From: JACOXT01 sp964372855
Lineage (GTDB): Bacteria > Patescibacteriota > Microgenomatia > Levybacterales > UBA12049
DNA: 21,749 nucleotides
Reading direction: 5' to 3'
NCBI GenBank assembly: GCA_964372855.1
Contig: CAYJRY010000018.1
Location: forward strand, 1 to 21,749
The notes under the pieces were generated by a model. It saw only the letters and a program-made list of their open reading frames with translations. It did not search any database and was not told the origin of the DNA. Shown here piece after piece: positions 1-7,138 of the stretch; position 1 is the first letter of the stretch, and the number at the start of each line of letters is the position of its first letter. Both the position numbers and the translations under genes were made by a program.

Positions 1-692
1 TTTATTATCTGATATTTTGATGTAGGTCCTAATGGAACAAAGTGAAATATATTTGATAAATTTTTGAGTTTATTAAAATACTCTTTTTTTATTATATCAT
101 TACAAAACTGCGCAAATTGCAAAGTAGTGCATCCAGACCATTTTTGATTAATGAAACCTGTAATTTCTTTATCGTAGTTTGAGAGTATCCATCTTAGAAG
201 CCCACTTTTCCTTTTATTTAATCCCAAGAAGGATGTACGAATAATTAAGGTATTGTTATCTGTTGGTTCTCCCAAAAGTTTACTTGCTCCATATGCATCA
301 CATGGATTAGTGTGAGAGTCTTCATAAGTATCATTGCATCTTGAACAAAAAACTGCATCGGTTGAAATATGAATTAAATAAAAATTATTTTTTACAGCAA
401 GCTTAGAAAGACATTGGGGAAATAAACTATTAACTTTGATTAATTCTTCAGGTTCTGATTCTTTTAGTGCTCCAATACAATTTATCACATATTCAAATTT
501 ATTATATTTTTTTATAATAATTTCAAAATCCCTAACTAAGTCTTTTACCGTAAGTCTTATTAGTTTATTTTTGATATTTTTCTTTCGTGCAGTTCCAAGA
601 ACATACTTATTGTGAGATTTTAAATATTTAAAAACAGTTTTCCCAACCATTCCGGTTGCTCCAAGAACTAATATATATGGTCTATTCTGCAT
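1..692 (-). CDS. RmlD-like NAD(P)-dependent 4-ketoreductase of the SDR family, 3' end cut by window edge
   Basis: Reading from the ATG at 692 leftwards the frame stays open for 230 codons to the window edge. The N-terminus has the Rossmann dinucleotide motif GATGMVG (residues 11-17). It is followed by NCIGALKESE (71-80) at the place of the RmlD substrate loop, the STD triad (110-112), and the catalytic pair Y134 and K138 in YGASK. This order is that of dTDP-4-dehydrorhamnose reductase-like extended SDRs, which are usually near 290 residues, so about 60 residues are probably missing. The family reduces the C4 keto group of nucleotide-activated 6-deoxysugars. The start overlaps the end of the upstream C-methyltransferase gene by 11 nt, which suggests translational coupling and consecutive steps on one sugar. 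No Shine-Dalgarno sequence precedes it. The family call is secure; the exact substrate is unknown, and a sugar other than rhamnose is likely given its partner. Confidence 0.88.
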   Translation of the reverse strand, partial: MQNRPYILVLGATGMVGKTVFKYLKSHNKYVLGTARKKNIKNKLIRLTVKDLVRDFEIIIKKYNKFEYVINCIGALKESEPEELIKVNSLFPQCLSKLAVKNNFYLIHISTDAVFCSRCNDTYEDSHTNPCDAYGASKLLGEPTDNNTLIIRTSFLGLNKRKSGLLRWILSNYDKEITGFINQKWSGCTTLQFAQFCNDIIKKEYFNKLKNLSNIFHFVPLGPTSKYQII

Positions 693-1962
693 GTTTTAAA
701 TCAAAAATCTTAATTTTTGGTAATGGTGTTATAAATTTAATATTTTTATCAAGATATTTTCTATTTCTATTGACAAGCTCCTTGAGAAATGCCCACGCGA
801 ATACAAGGATATAGCTTATTTTTTTGTTATGGTGTAATATAGAAGGTGAGTATATTGGCAAATGAATTCCGGGCATATAGTTTTCTTGTTTGATTTTTGA
901 ATCATCAATCATATACTCAAGATATTTTCCGTCTATTCCACAATAATTTGTGATGATAGTTGCTCTACCAGAAGCCCCATATCCTACTATTTTTTTCTTT
1001 TGATTCTTTAACTTTATAAGCAAATTGGTGAGTTTTTTCCTGTGTATAGTTATAGTTTTTGAAAATAATCGAAACGTTTCAGCTTTATCTAAATTTTGTT
1101 CTTTTTCTAAATTTTCTAGGTCTTTAACATTTTTGGTTATTGGATTTATCAAGGAGCTAGAATTTTTTAGATAAAAAATGATTGATCCACCATGTAAATC
1201 AATTAGTTTTACATCATATATAGTCATTTTATATTTCGAAAAAAATTTTTTTAGAGTGAGCAATGAATAGTAATACTGATGCTCATGATAAATCATGTCA
1301 TACTGCAGATCTTTTATTAGCCTTCCTAGGTAGTGAACTTGAAAAACTAAAATGCCGTTATCTTTGAGTACAATCTTTACACCCTTAATTACATCATGCA
1401 TATCTTCAATATGAGCAAGAGTATTGAAACTATAAATAGCATCTGCACGACCATATTTTTCTTTTATTTCTTTGGCAACTTTTTCTGAAAAATATGCATG
1501 CACAAGAGGAATGCCTTCTTTAATTAATGGCTTAACAATGTTCTCAGCTGGATCAACTCCAATTGCGTTAAAACCTTTACTTATTAGAGATTTAATAAAA
1601 GCACCATCATTACTGCCAATTTCAACAATAAATGTTTTTGAAGAATTAGGAAATTTTTTTTTAACGTCAGACACATTTTGTTCAAAAAAATCGATAAGAG
1701 TTTGTATAGCTGAAGAGCGATAGAAATAGTTCCTAAACAAGATTTCCTGCGAAATAACTTCTCGTGTTTGAAGTAGATAACAGTTTTCGCAAAATGCAAG
1801 AGTTAGCGGGTAAAGCTTTTCCTTCTCAAAATCTTTTTTTGTTTTTAAAAATCCTCCAGCAAGAGGCATCCTTCCTAAATTAATAACTCGTTGTTTTAAT
1901 GACTTTTTACAAAAACGACAAACAGTGTATAATTTATATCCTTCTTTTATTTTATAATCCAT
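682..1962 (-). CDS. Sugar-nucleotide C-methyltransferase (TcaB9/TylC3-type, zinc-binding N-terminal domain)
   Basis: A 426-residue protein with the three-part layout of NDP-hexose C-methyltransferases. There is a small zinc-binding domain with two CxxC pairs (C15/C18 and C58/C61). A class I SAM domain follows with the glycine loop EIGSNDG (114-120) and acidic GVDP (135-138). The C-terminal Rossmann-like domain contains VGYGASGRA. The active-site stretch YHEH (225-228) is present. As I recall the TcaB9 work, that enzyme's tested residues are Tyr76, His181, Tyr222, Glu224 and His225. Here Y79, H184, Y225, E227 and H228 fit with a constant shift of three. The expected reaction is methylation of a carbon next to a ketone on a dTDP-keto-deoxyhexose. 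I prefer the ATG at 1962 over the in-frame TTG at 1968, because 1968 lies upstream of the predicted transcription start. It is the first gene of a two-gene unit with the overlapping ketoreductase. Confidence 0.9.
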   Translation of the reverse strand: MDYKIKEGYKLYTVCRFCKKSLKQRVINLGRMPLAGGFLKTKKDFEKEKLYPLTLAFCENCYLLQTREVISQEILFRNYFYRSSAIQTLIDFFEQNVSDVKKKFPNSSKTFIVEIGSNDGAFIKSLISKGFNAIGVDPAENIVKPLIKEGIPLVHAYFSEKVAKEIKEKYGRADAIYSFNTLAHIEDMHDVIKGVKIVLKDNGILVFQVHYLGRLIKDLQYDMIYHEHQYYYSLLTLKKFFSKYKMTIYDVKLIDLHGGSIIFYLKNSSSLINPITKNVKDLENLEKEQNLDKAETFRLFSKTITIHRKKLTNLLIKLKNQKKKIVGYGASGRATIITNYCGIDGKYLEYMIDDSKIKQENYMPGIHLPIYSPSILHHNKKISYILVFAWAFLKELVNRNRKYLDKNIKFITPLPKIKIFDLKHAE

Positions 1963-1969
1963 GACCAAT

Positions 1970-1999
1970 ATTATATATTGCTTGAGCTGGCTTGAGCAA
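1970..1999 (-). promoter_or_regulatory. Sigma70-type promoter for the C-methyltransferase, leaderless
   Basis: On the minus strand TTGCTC (1999-1994) is followed after 18 nt by a perfect TATAAT (1975-1970). The last base of the -10 box is 8 nt from the ATG at 1962, so transcription should begin at or one base before the start codon. The -35 box matches consensus only at its first three bases. The elements overlap the opposing promoter at 1982-2010. Confidence 0.6.
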
Positions 2000-2010
2000 G
2001 ATCATATAAT
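1982..2010 (+). promoter_or_regulatory. Sigma70-type promoter for the 2018-5858 operon, leaderless
   Basis: TTGAGC (1982-1987), a 17-nt spacer and a perfect TATAAT (2005-2010). The last base of the -10 box is 8 nt from the GTG at 2018, so the transcript would start at or one base before that codon. The heptamer CTTGAGC occurs twice here (1981-1987 and 1991-1997), one helical turn apart; the first copy includes the -35 box. Confidence 0.7.
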
Positions 2011-2017
2011 AAATATT

Positions 2018-2251
2018 GTGAAGAAAATTTATTTTCTCTTTATTCTAAGTCTAATATTTGATGCACTTATTCTTATTATTCTTAAGCTTCTTCGTTACTA
2101 TTTTCCGCCTCCTTACATAGGGAATAGTAAGATTATTGGATATACGCAATACAACGGTTATTCATTTTATTTTGATACTCTACTTTTTTTTATATTTCTC
2201 TCAGTTCCAGTATTTATAGTTATAGTTAGCAAATTTATATATAAAAGATGA
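2018..2251 (+). CDS. Small two-helix membrane protein of unknown function
   Basis: I do not recognise this 77-residue protein. It has two hydrophobic helices (about residues 5-25 and 53-72), lysine or arginine at both ends (VKK start, KFIYKR end), and a loop of about 27 residues between them containing PPPYIG and YNGYSFYFD. The positive ends suggest both termini are cytoplasmic and the aromatic loop is outside. Its TGA stop overlaps the ATG of the large GT-C-like gene by 4 nt (ATGA), so the two are almost certainly translated together, and it may be a subunit or chaperone of that protein. The frame is open upstream to an ATG at 1961, but that codon lies upstream of the promoter at 1982-2010, so I chose GTG 2018. 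The reading frame and coupling support a real gene; the function is open. Confidence 0.7.
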   Translation: MKKIYFLFILSLIFDALILIILKLLRYYFPPPYIGNSKIIGYTQYNGYSFYFDTLLFFIFLSVPVFIVIVSKFIYKR

Positions 2252-4221
2252 ATATTAAAAAGTTTTTAGAAAAACATGAAATATTAATATTTTGTATAAG
2301 TTTCATTTTTTCAATTATTATCTTTTCCCCAACCTGCAAACTTTATTTAGATAATGGTTTTGACTATCAGGCGCTTTTTACATGGGATTATAATGCATCA
2401 ATTGGTATGATTCCATACAAAGATGTTTTTTATCCTTATGGTATACTTTCGTTTTATAAGGATCATGCATTATTAGCACATGTATTAAATATATTTATAT
2501 TACCAATCACATTAACACTTATTTATTACAGTTTAAGACAATTATTTCAATATACTAAGGTCTTACTTTTGACATTTTTTCTTTTCTTTTTGTTTATCTC
2601 CATATTTACTGGATGGGAAGTATTTAATCGTTATGGTATTCTTGTTGGGTTTGGTCTCTATTGCACGCAATATTTTTATTTGCAAAAGATTGTTTCCAAA
2701 GTATTTTTTCTAATAACTGGAATTTTCTCAGGTTTATTTTTTTCATTCGCAACCGATATAGGAATATATTTATTTACTATTTTTATAATCCTTTTTGTAG
2801 TAAAACCATTATTAAGAATAGAATTTCACATGTATATTCATCTAACATATTGGTATCAGTTTTTTAGAAAACTAATAGTATATTTTATTGGGTATGCTAT
2901 TGGATTGACTCCGCTTATTATTTATTTACTTAAGAATAATTCGATTTTTGAATTTAGTAATTCATTAAATTATTTTTCAGATATTGCGCTATATGCTAAA
3001 ATTCCTTTTCTTCCAAGTCTTAAATCAATCGAAAACATATTTGTGTTTTCATTACTTTTTTTAACAGTTTTTTTTGTGTCTATTAAAATTTTCAACATGA
3101 AAAAATCGTGGTCCCTTGTAACATATTACGAAGTTACTTTGTTATTGATAATTATTTTATTGGAACAAAAAAGTATTATTCGTTCAATAGACCGAACCAT
3201 AACATTTGTTGGATTTTTATTATTTTGTATTTTGTTGTACGAATTTTTTCTAAATAACTTGAGACGCTTTGTGTTTAATCTCTATACAAATTTGCTTCTT
3301 ATTTTTGCGTTTTTGACAGGATTATTTTTGCTTTTTGGCCCATTGAAAAGCCATATGTACCAACCGGCTATAAAACGTATCTATGCTAGCTCTAACAATA
3401 TTTGTTTGAAAAAAAATTTTGAATTGTTAATCAAAGAGAATTCATATAAAAAAATTGTCCAAAAGCTTTCATCAATTTCTAATTTTAACGGAAAAATTTT
3501 TAGTTTTCCATCAGATCCTATTTTTTATGCATTACTTAAACAGAAGACTCCTTATTATTCAAATACATACGATTCATCAAGTGAAAAAGCACAACTGCGC
3601 CAAATACATTTTATAAAAAGCAATAATATCGAATATATAATTTTAAATACAAAAATAAAAGATATTCAAGACAGCGTTCCTGAATATATCCGTGCAAATA
3701 TTTTACTAAAATATATACTTACAAATTTTGAGGTAATTGCGAAAATGGATAATTTTCTTATTTTAAGAGTAGTTCCCGGAAATCAGGATATATTTAGAAA
3801 CTCTATAGTTTCAGAAGAGTACAAAAATTATTTGCTTAATATAGATTTAAAAAATATTCCTTTTTCAGAAGGAATATATAAATATCCATTTTCAAAAAGT
3901 GCTTCCTCGTACGACTTCACGAATTTTGATTATTTAAATCAACATTTAAAAAATCGAAGTTTTGATATGCAAAATAGTTTTCTTGCAGTCTTATTCGAAG
4001 AAGATAGTAATAACAATGAGAGTGCAATTACTATTAGTAGAAATGATGGGATAAAATCACATGTAAAACTCAAAAGATGCAGCATGAAGCCTTGCATAAT
4101 TAATTTGTCGAGATTACCAATATTCTTTTCAGTTAACAATCAATACGCATATTCAATAAGTGCCTTAGAAAAACCTAAAAAAATAGAATTAGTTAATACT
4201 TCGCAAAATAATCTATGGTGA
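2248..4221 (+). CDS. GT-C-like polytopic membrane glycosyltransferase with extracytoplasmic C-terminal domain
   Basis: A 657-residue protein with about ten hydrophobic segments between residues 12 and 370, then a mostly soluble tail of nearly 290 residues. After the first helix comes an acidic and aromatic loop with NGFDYQALFTWDY (36-48) and PYKDVFYPYG (56-65). This is the position where GT-C enzymes carry the catalytic acid of the first external loop, so D39 or D47 are candidates. GT-C enzymes transfer a sugar from a polyprenyl-phosphate carrier on the outer face of the membrane. The tail (about 375-657) has no helix at its end and probably lies outside. The start overlaps the small membrane protein gene by 4 nt, and the end overlaps the next GT-C-like gene by 7 nt. 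The fold assignment is by layout and motif placement; the donor and acceptor are unknown, and a polymerase role is possible. Confidence 0.68.
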   Translation: MNIKKFLEKHEILIFCISFIFSIIIFSPTCKLYLDNGFDYQALFTWDYNASIGMIPYKDVFYPYGILSFYKDHALLAHVLNIFILPITLTLIYYSLRQLFQYTKVLLLTFFLFFLFISIFTGWEVFNRYGILVGFGLYCTQYFYLQKIVSKVFFLITGIFSGLFFSFATDIGIYLFTIFIILFVVKPLLRIEFHMYIHLTYWYQFFRKLIVYFIGYAIGLTPLIIYLLKNNSIFEFSNSLNYFSDIALYAKIPFLPSLKSIENIFVFSLLFLTVFFVSIKIFNMKKSWSLVTYYEVTLLLIIILLEQKSIIRSIDRTITFVGFLLFCILLYEFFLNNLRRFVFNLYTNLLLIFAFLTGLFLLFGPLKSHMYQPAIKRIYASSNNICLKKNFELLIKENSYKKIVQKLSSISNFNGKIFSFPSDPIFYALLKQKTPYYSNTYDSSSEKAQLRQIHFIKSNNIEYIILNTKIKDIQDSVPEYIRANILLKYILTNFEVIAKMDNFLILRVVPGNQDIFRNSIVSEEYKNYLLNIDLKNIPFSEGIYKYPFSKSASSYDFTNFDYLNQHLKNRSFDMQNSFLAVLFEEDSNNNESAITISRNDGIKSHVKLKRCSMKPCIINLSRLPIFFSVNNQYAYSISALEKPKKIELVNTSQNNLW

Positions 4222-5858
4222 AAAAGAACAAAAAATATATTACTAAACTTTTAGCAAAATATATTGGTGTTTGCTTAATACTTTTACTTTACGTAACACT
4301 TATGGTAAGTGTTATAGGATGGGGACTTCCAAATTCTTCTCATCCTTTTCCTTATCATATGGATGAATGGCATCAACTCCAAGGGGTTCGAGCTTTATAT
4401 AAGTATGGTACACCAAATATCGAAGGAGCTGCTCATGGTTCAATATTCCAATTTTTATTAACTGGGATATACCTCATTCCATTTGTTGTGTTGGGTGTCA
4501 TTAATCCTTTTTCCGTAACATCTATATTAAGTAATGTTCAAATGCAAGAAAAAATATTTATAGTTTTACGCTCAAATACCCTCTTGTTTGGTATATTATC
4601 GATAATCGTTGTTTCAATAATTGCTAAAAAGTATTTAAAAACAAATCCTGGCATAACAGCATTTTTTTTCGCTATTACTCCTCTTTGGATTACATTAAGC
4701 AACTACTATAAATATGATATTGCACTTGTTTTTTGGATTTTACTTTCTTTATTTTTTCTATTGCGTTTTGGAGATAATCCTACATTTAAAAATTATATTG
4801 TAGCAGCAATTTTTTGCGCGTTAGCTTTTGCGACGAAAGTTGCAGCACTTCCTCAAATAGCAATTTATATAGTTAGCTTTTTCTATTTTACTCATGGTTG
4901 GTCAAGAAAATTCAAATGGTTAATCACGGGAGTTGGTATTTGTCTTTTATTGTCAATTGTAGTTGGAGTTCCAGATTTAGTTTTTCGACTAGAGCGCTAT
5001 AAAGAATATTTTTCGTCAAATATATTTGCAGCTTCAGAGAAAAATATGAATTTTATGATTGGCACAAGTAATTGGTTACAATATGTTGTATTTATCCAAC
5101 TCCCAAGGATTTTTGGTTATGGGTTTTTTGTTTTAGCTGTCATATCAATATTGTACCTATTATTAATAAGCATTCTAAAAAATAAAAAATATAAGAAAGA
5201 AATGTTTATTTTTATAAGTTTTGTTGTATATGCTCTTTCACTTTTGCCTTTAGGACTTGGCGCTAGTGGTAATAGGCTTTTGGTTCTCCTCCCTTTTTTG
5301 GCACTTCTTATTACAGTATTTGTAAATTACATTTTGCAGATATTTAAAGACAAAAGGGTTTTAATATATAGTGTTATTGCTATATGTGCGGTTATCCAGT
5401 TTTATTATTCTTATCACTTTATATTTTCTAAATATGAGAAGGCTCCACCTCAAGTTGCGTCAGAATGGATACTGCAAAATATTCCAAAAGGAACAACTAT
5501 TGGAATTGAGAATAATCCAATATATGAATCTCCTCCTGATTTTATATTAAAAGAATACTATCAAAAACAAGAAGATCCCAAGTTTGATACATATTTTGAA
5601 TATAAAATTGTAGATGTATTTATAGAAAGTCTTCCTTCGTATATAATAATAACCAATAGAGTATTACATAAGGATTATTTCAGGAATTCATCAAAGAAGA
5701 AACTCATAAAAAGACTTGAAAAAGAAAAATTTAAAATAGTTGCTGAATTCAAAACTCCTGAAAAAATTAATAACTACTTTGGAAATGAGCTTAACACATA
5801 TCTTTCAGGCCTTAACGCTTCTTTGCCTATAACTGTATTTAAAAGAAGTAAAATCTAG
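4215..5858 (+). CDS. GT39/ArnT-like (PMT_2) membrane glycosyltransferase
   Basis: A 547-residue protein with an N-terminal helix (about 14-36), then the first external loop with YHMDEWHQ (47-54). The D50-E51 pair is the typical acidic motif of the PMT/ArnT branch of GT-C enzymes, which use polyprenyl-phosphate-linked sugars outside the membrane. About ten further hydrophobic segments follow to about residue 405. A soluble tail of some 140 residues includes ASEWILQNIPKGTTIGIE, a stretch of the kind seen in the extracytoplasmic domains of such enzymes. The ATG at 4215 overlaps the preceding stop (ATGGTGA); GTG at 4218 is an alternative. Its TAG stop shares the four bases CTAG with the stop of the convergent methyltransferase gene. 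Sugar and acceptor cannot be told from the sequence. Confidence 0.8.
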   Translation: MVKKNKKYITKLLAKYIGVCLILLLYVTLMVSVIGWGLPNSSHPFPYHMDEWHQLQGVRALYKYGTPNIEGAAHGSIFQFLLTGIYLIPFVVLGVINPFSVTSILSNVQMQEKIFIVLRSNTLLFGILSIIVVSIIAKKYLKTNPGITAFFFAITPLWITLSNYYKYDIALVFWILLSLFFLLRFGDNPTFKNYIVAAIFCALAFATKVAALPQIAIYIVSFFYFTHGWSRKFKWLITGVGICLLLSIVVGVPDLVFRLERYKEYFSSNIFAASEKNMNFMIGTSNWLQYVVFIQLPRIFGYGFFVLAVISILYLLLISILKNKKYKKEMFIFISFVVYALSLLPLGLGASGNRLLVLLPFLALLITVFVNYILQIFKDKRVLIYSVIAICAVIQFYYSYHFIFSKYEKAPPQVASEWILQNIPKGTTIGIENNPIYESPPDFILKEYYQKQEDPKFDTYFEYKIVDVFIESLPSYIIITNRVLHKDYFRNSSKKKLIKRLEKEKFKIVAEFKTPEKINNYFGNELNTYLSGLNASLPITVFKRSKI

Positions 5859-7066
5859 ACTACTTCCATTTTTGGTAATGGAAAAATAAAGTGTCCACCA
5901 GACTTTAAATATTTTTTTTCTCTTTCTAAAAATTCTTCTTTAAAAAACCAGGGTAATACAAGCATATAGTCAGGCTTGTTTTTTCTTGCTTGTTCTTCTG
6001 AAATGATAGGGATTTGTAATGAAGCTATTTTTGTACCCCATTTCTCAGGATTGCGTTCAACTGCATAAGATATAAGGTTGTTATTCAGCTTAAGATATTG
6101 GATTAAAGTATTTCCTCTTGTTGATGCGCCATATAGATAAATAGTTTTTCCATTTTTTTTGAGTTTCTTGATAAATCTCAATAGATTAATCTTATTTTCT
6201 CGAATACGTCTTGCGAACGAAAGGTAGGGAGCTAACTTATCAAGATGTAACTTTTTTTCATGCTTTATTAAATCTTTTACACTTTTTGTTATTTTTCGCG
6301 TATTGGTAAAAGCGATATATGTTCTAAAGCTTCCACCATTAATAGGAGAAAGCTCAACATGAAATACCTCTAGGTTATGCTTTTTTAGCAAGTTTTGAAG
6401 AGTAAAGAGTGAGTAATATTCTAAGTGCTCATGTACAATATTATCAAATGCGTTTTTATAAAGCATTTCTGCCAAATAGTTTTGTTGTATAACAAAAATG
6501 CCTTTTGCTGATAAAATTTTTGTGATTTCAGAAAGAAAAATGTTCGGTTTGTCAATATCGTAAAAACACGATATTGCAGTAATAATATCAGCTTTTCTAT
6601 TTTTGAATTTAGCAATAAAACTTTTGCCATTAAAGAAATCACTGATAACAACGTCTGCATATTGCTTTATTTCTTTTGCAAACTTTTTAATCGGCTCATA
6701 AGCAACTCTAGTATAGTGATTTGGGTAGAAACTCAAGAGCGTACCATCATTTGCACCAATGTCAACAATTAGGGAATTTTTATGTTTTATTTTTGCAATC
6801 GAAATAGCTTTTTTTACTATTAGTTTAAGTTCTTTTATCATAGAACTATTAATACCCGATTTATATCCATAATTGTCAGTATAAAGTACCTCTTTTGGAG
6901 TCGTTTTTTTAAGCTGTAAAAGCAAACATTTATTACAGAGTACAAGATCCAAAGGATACTTTTCGGGCCTAAGATTTGTTATAGTAAATTCAGCAATATA
7001 TAAATTGCCAAGAGACAAAATCGAAGTAAAAGAATTAGTATTACATAAACGGCAACTAAAAGACAT
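5855..7066 (-). CDS. C-methyltransferase superfamily protein, divergent subfamily
   Basis: A 403-residue protein with the same three-part layout as the gene at 682-1962. It has zinc ligands C5/C8 and C44/C47, SAM loop DIGANDG (102-108), and a C-terminal Rossmann-like part with YLYGASTRG. The motif after the SAM core reads FDNIVHEHLEYYSL (207-220). It keeps Y66, E213 and H214, the counterparts of TcaB9 Tyr76, Glu224 and His225. It has V211 where that enzyme has Tyr222 and D170 where it has His181. This HEHLEYYSL variety is common in sugar-nucleotide clusters but its reaction is less certain, so I call it a methyltransferase of a nucleotide sugar without naming the carbon. ATG 7066 is preferred to the in-frame ATG at 7105, because 7105 lies in the -35 region and the zinc domain normally begins the protein. 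It is transcribed alone. Confidence 0.82.
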   Translation of the reverse strand: MSFSCRLCNTNSFTSILSLGNLYIAEFTITNLRPEKYPLDLVLCNKCLLLQLKKTTPKEVLYTDNYGYKSGINSSMIKELKLIVKKAISIAKIKHKNSLIVDIGANDGTLLSFYPNHYTRVAYEPIKKFAKEIKQYADVVISDFFNGKSFIAKFKNRKADIITAISCFYDIDKPNIFLSEITKILSAKGIFVIQQNYLAEMLYKNAFDNIVHEHLEYYSLFTLQNLLKKHNLEVFHVELSPINGGSFRTYIAFTNTRKITKSVKDLIKHEKKLHLDKLAPYLSFARRIRENKINLLRFIKKLKKNGKTIYLYGASTRGNTLIQYLKLNNNLISYAVERNPEKWGTKIASLQIPIISEEQARKNKPDYMLVLPWFFKEEFLEREKKYLKSGGHFIFPLPKMEVV

Positions 7067-7076
7067 ACGGAAAGTT

Positions 7077-7105
7077 ATTATAATGGAACTTTGTAGAACA
7101 GACAA
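7077..7105 (-). promoter_or_regulatory. Promoter for the 5855-7066 methyltransferase, very short leader
   Basis: On the minus strand TTGTCT (7105-7100), a 17-nt spacer and a perfect TATAAT (7082-7077). The last base of the -10 box is 11 nt from the ATG at 7066, leaving a leader of about 3-4 nt. This supports the start at 7066. Confidence 0.65.
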
Positions 7106-7119
7106 TAGTAAAATTCATG

Positions 7120-7125
7120 TATAAT
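7120..7125 (+). promoter_or_regulatory. -10 box for the 7139-10729 operon
   Basis: A perfect TATAAT with its last base 14 nt from the ATG at 7139, giving an expected leader of about 7 nt. No good -35 box lies 16-18 nt upstream, and that segment is shared with the -35 region of the opposing promoter. Confidence 0.5.
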
Positions 7126-7138
7126 AAAAAGAATTCAT

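Noticed and set aside
1963..1968. TTG 1968 as start of the C-methyltransferase
   Set aside because: It lies between the -10 box and the predicted transcription start, so it would not be in the mRNA.
1961..2017. ATG at 1961 as start of the small membrane protein, lengthening it by 19 residues
   Set aside because: It lies upstream of the promoter at 1982-2010, overlaps the start codon of the opposing gene, and adds a non-hydrophobic stretch of little sense before the first helix.
5866..5881. CCATT/AATGG hairpin just past the convergent stops, as a terminator
   Set aside because: The stem is only five pairs, is not followed by a T tract on either strand, and lies in the coding part of the methyltransferase.
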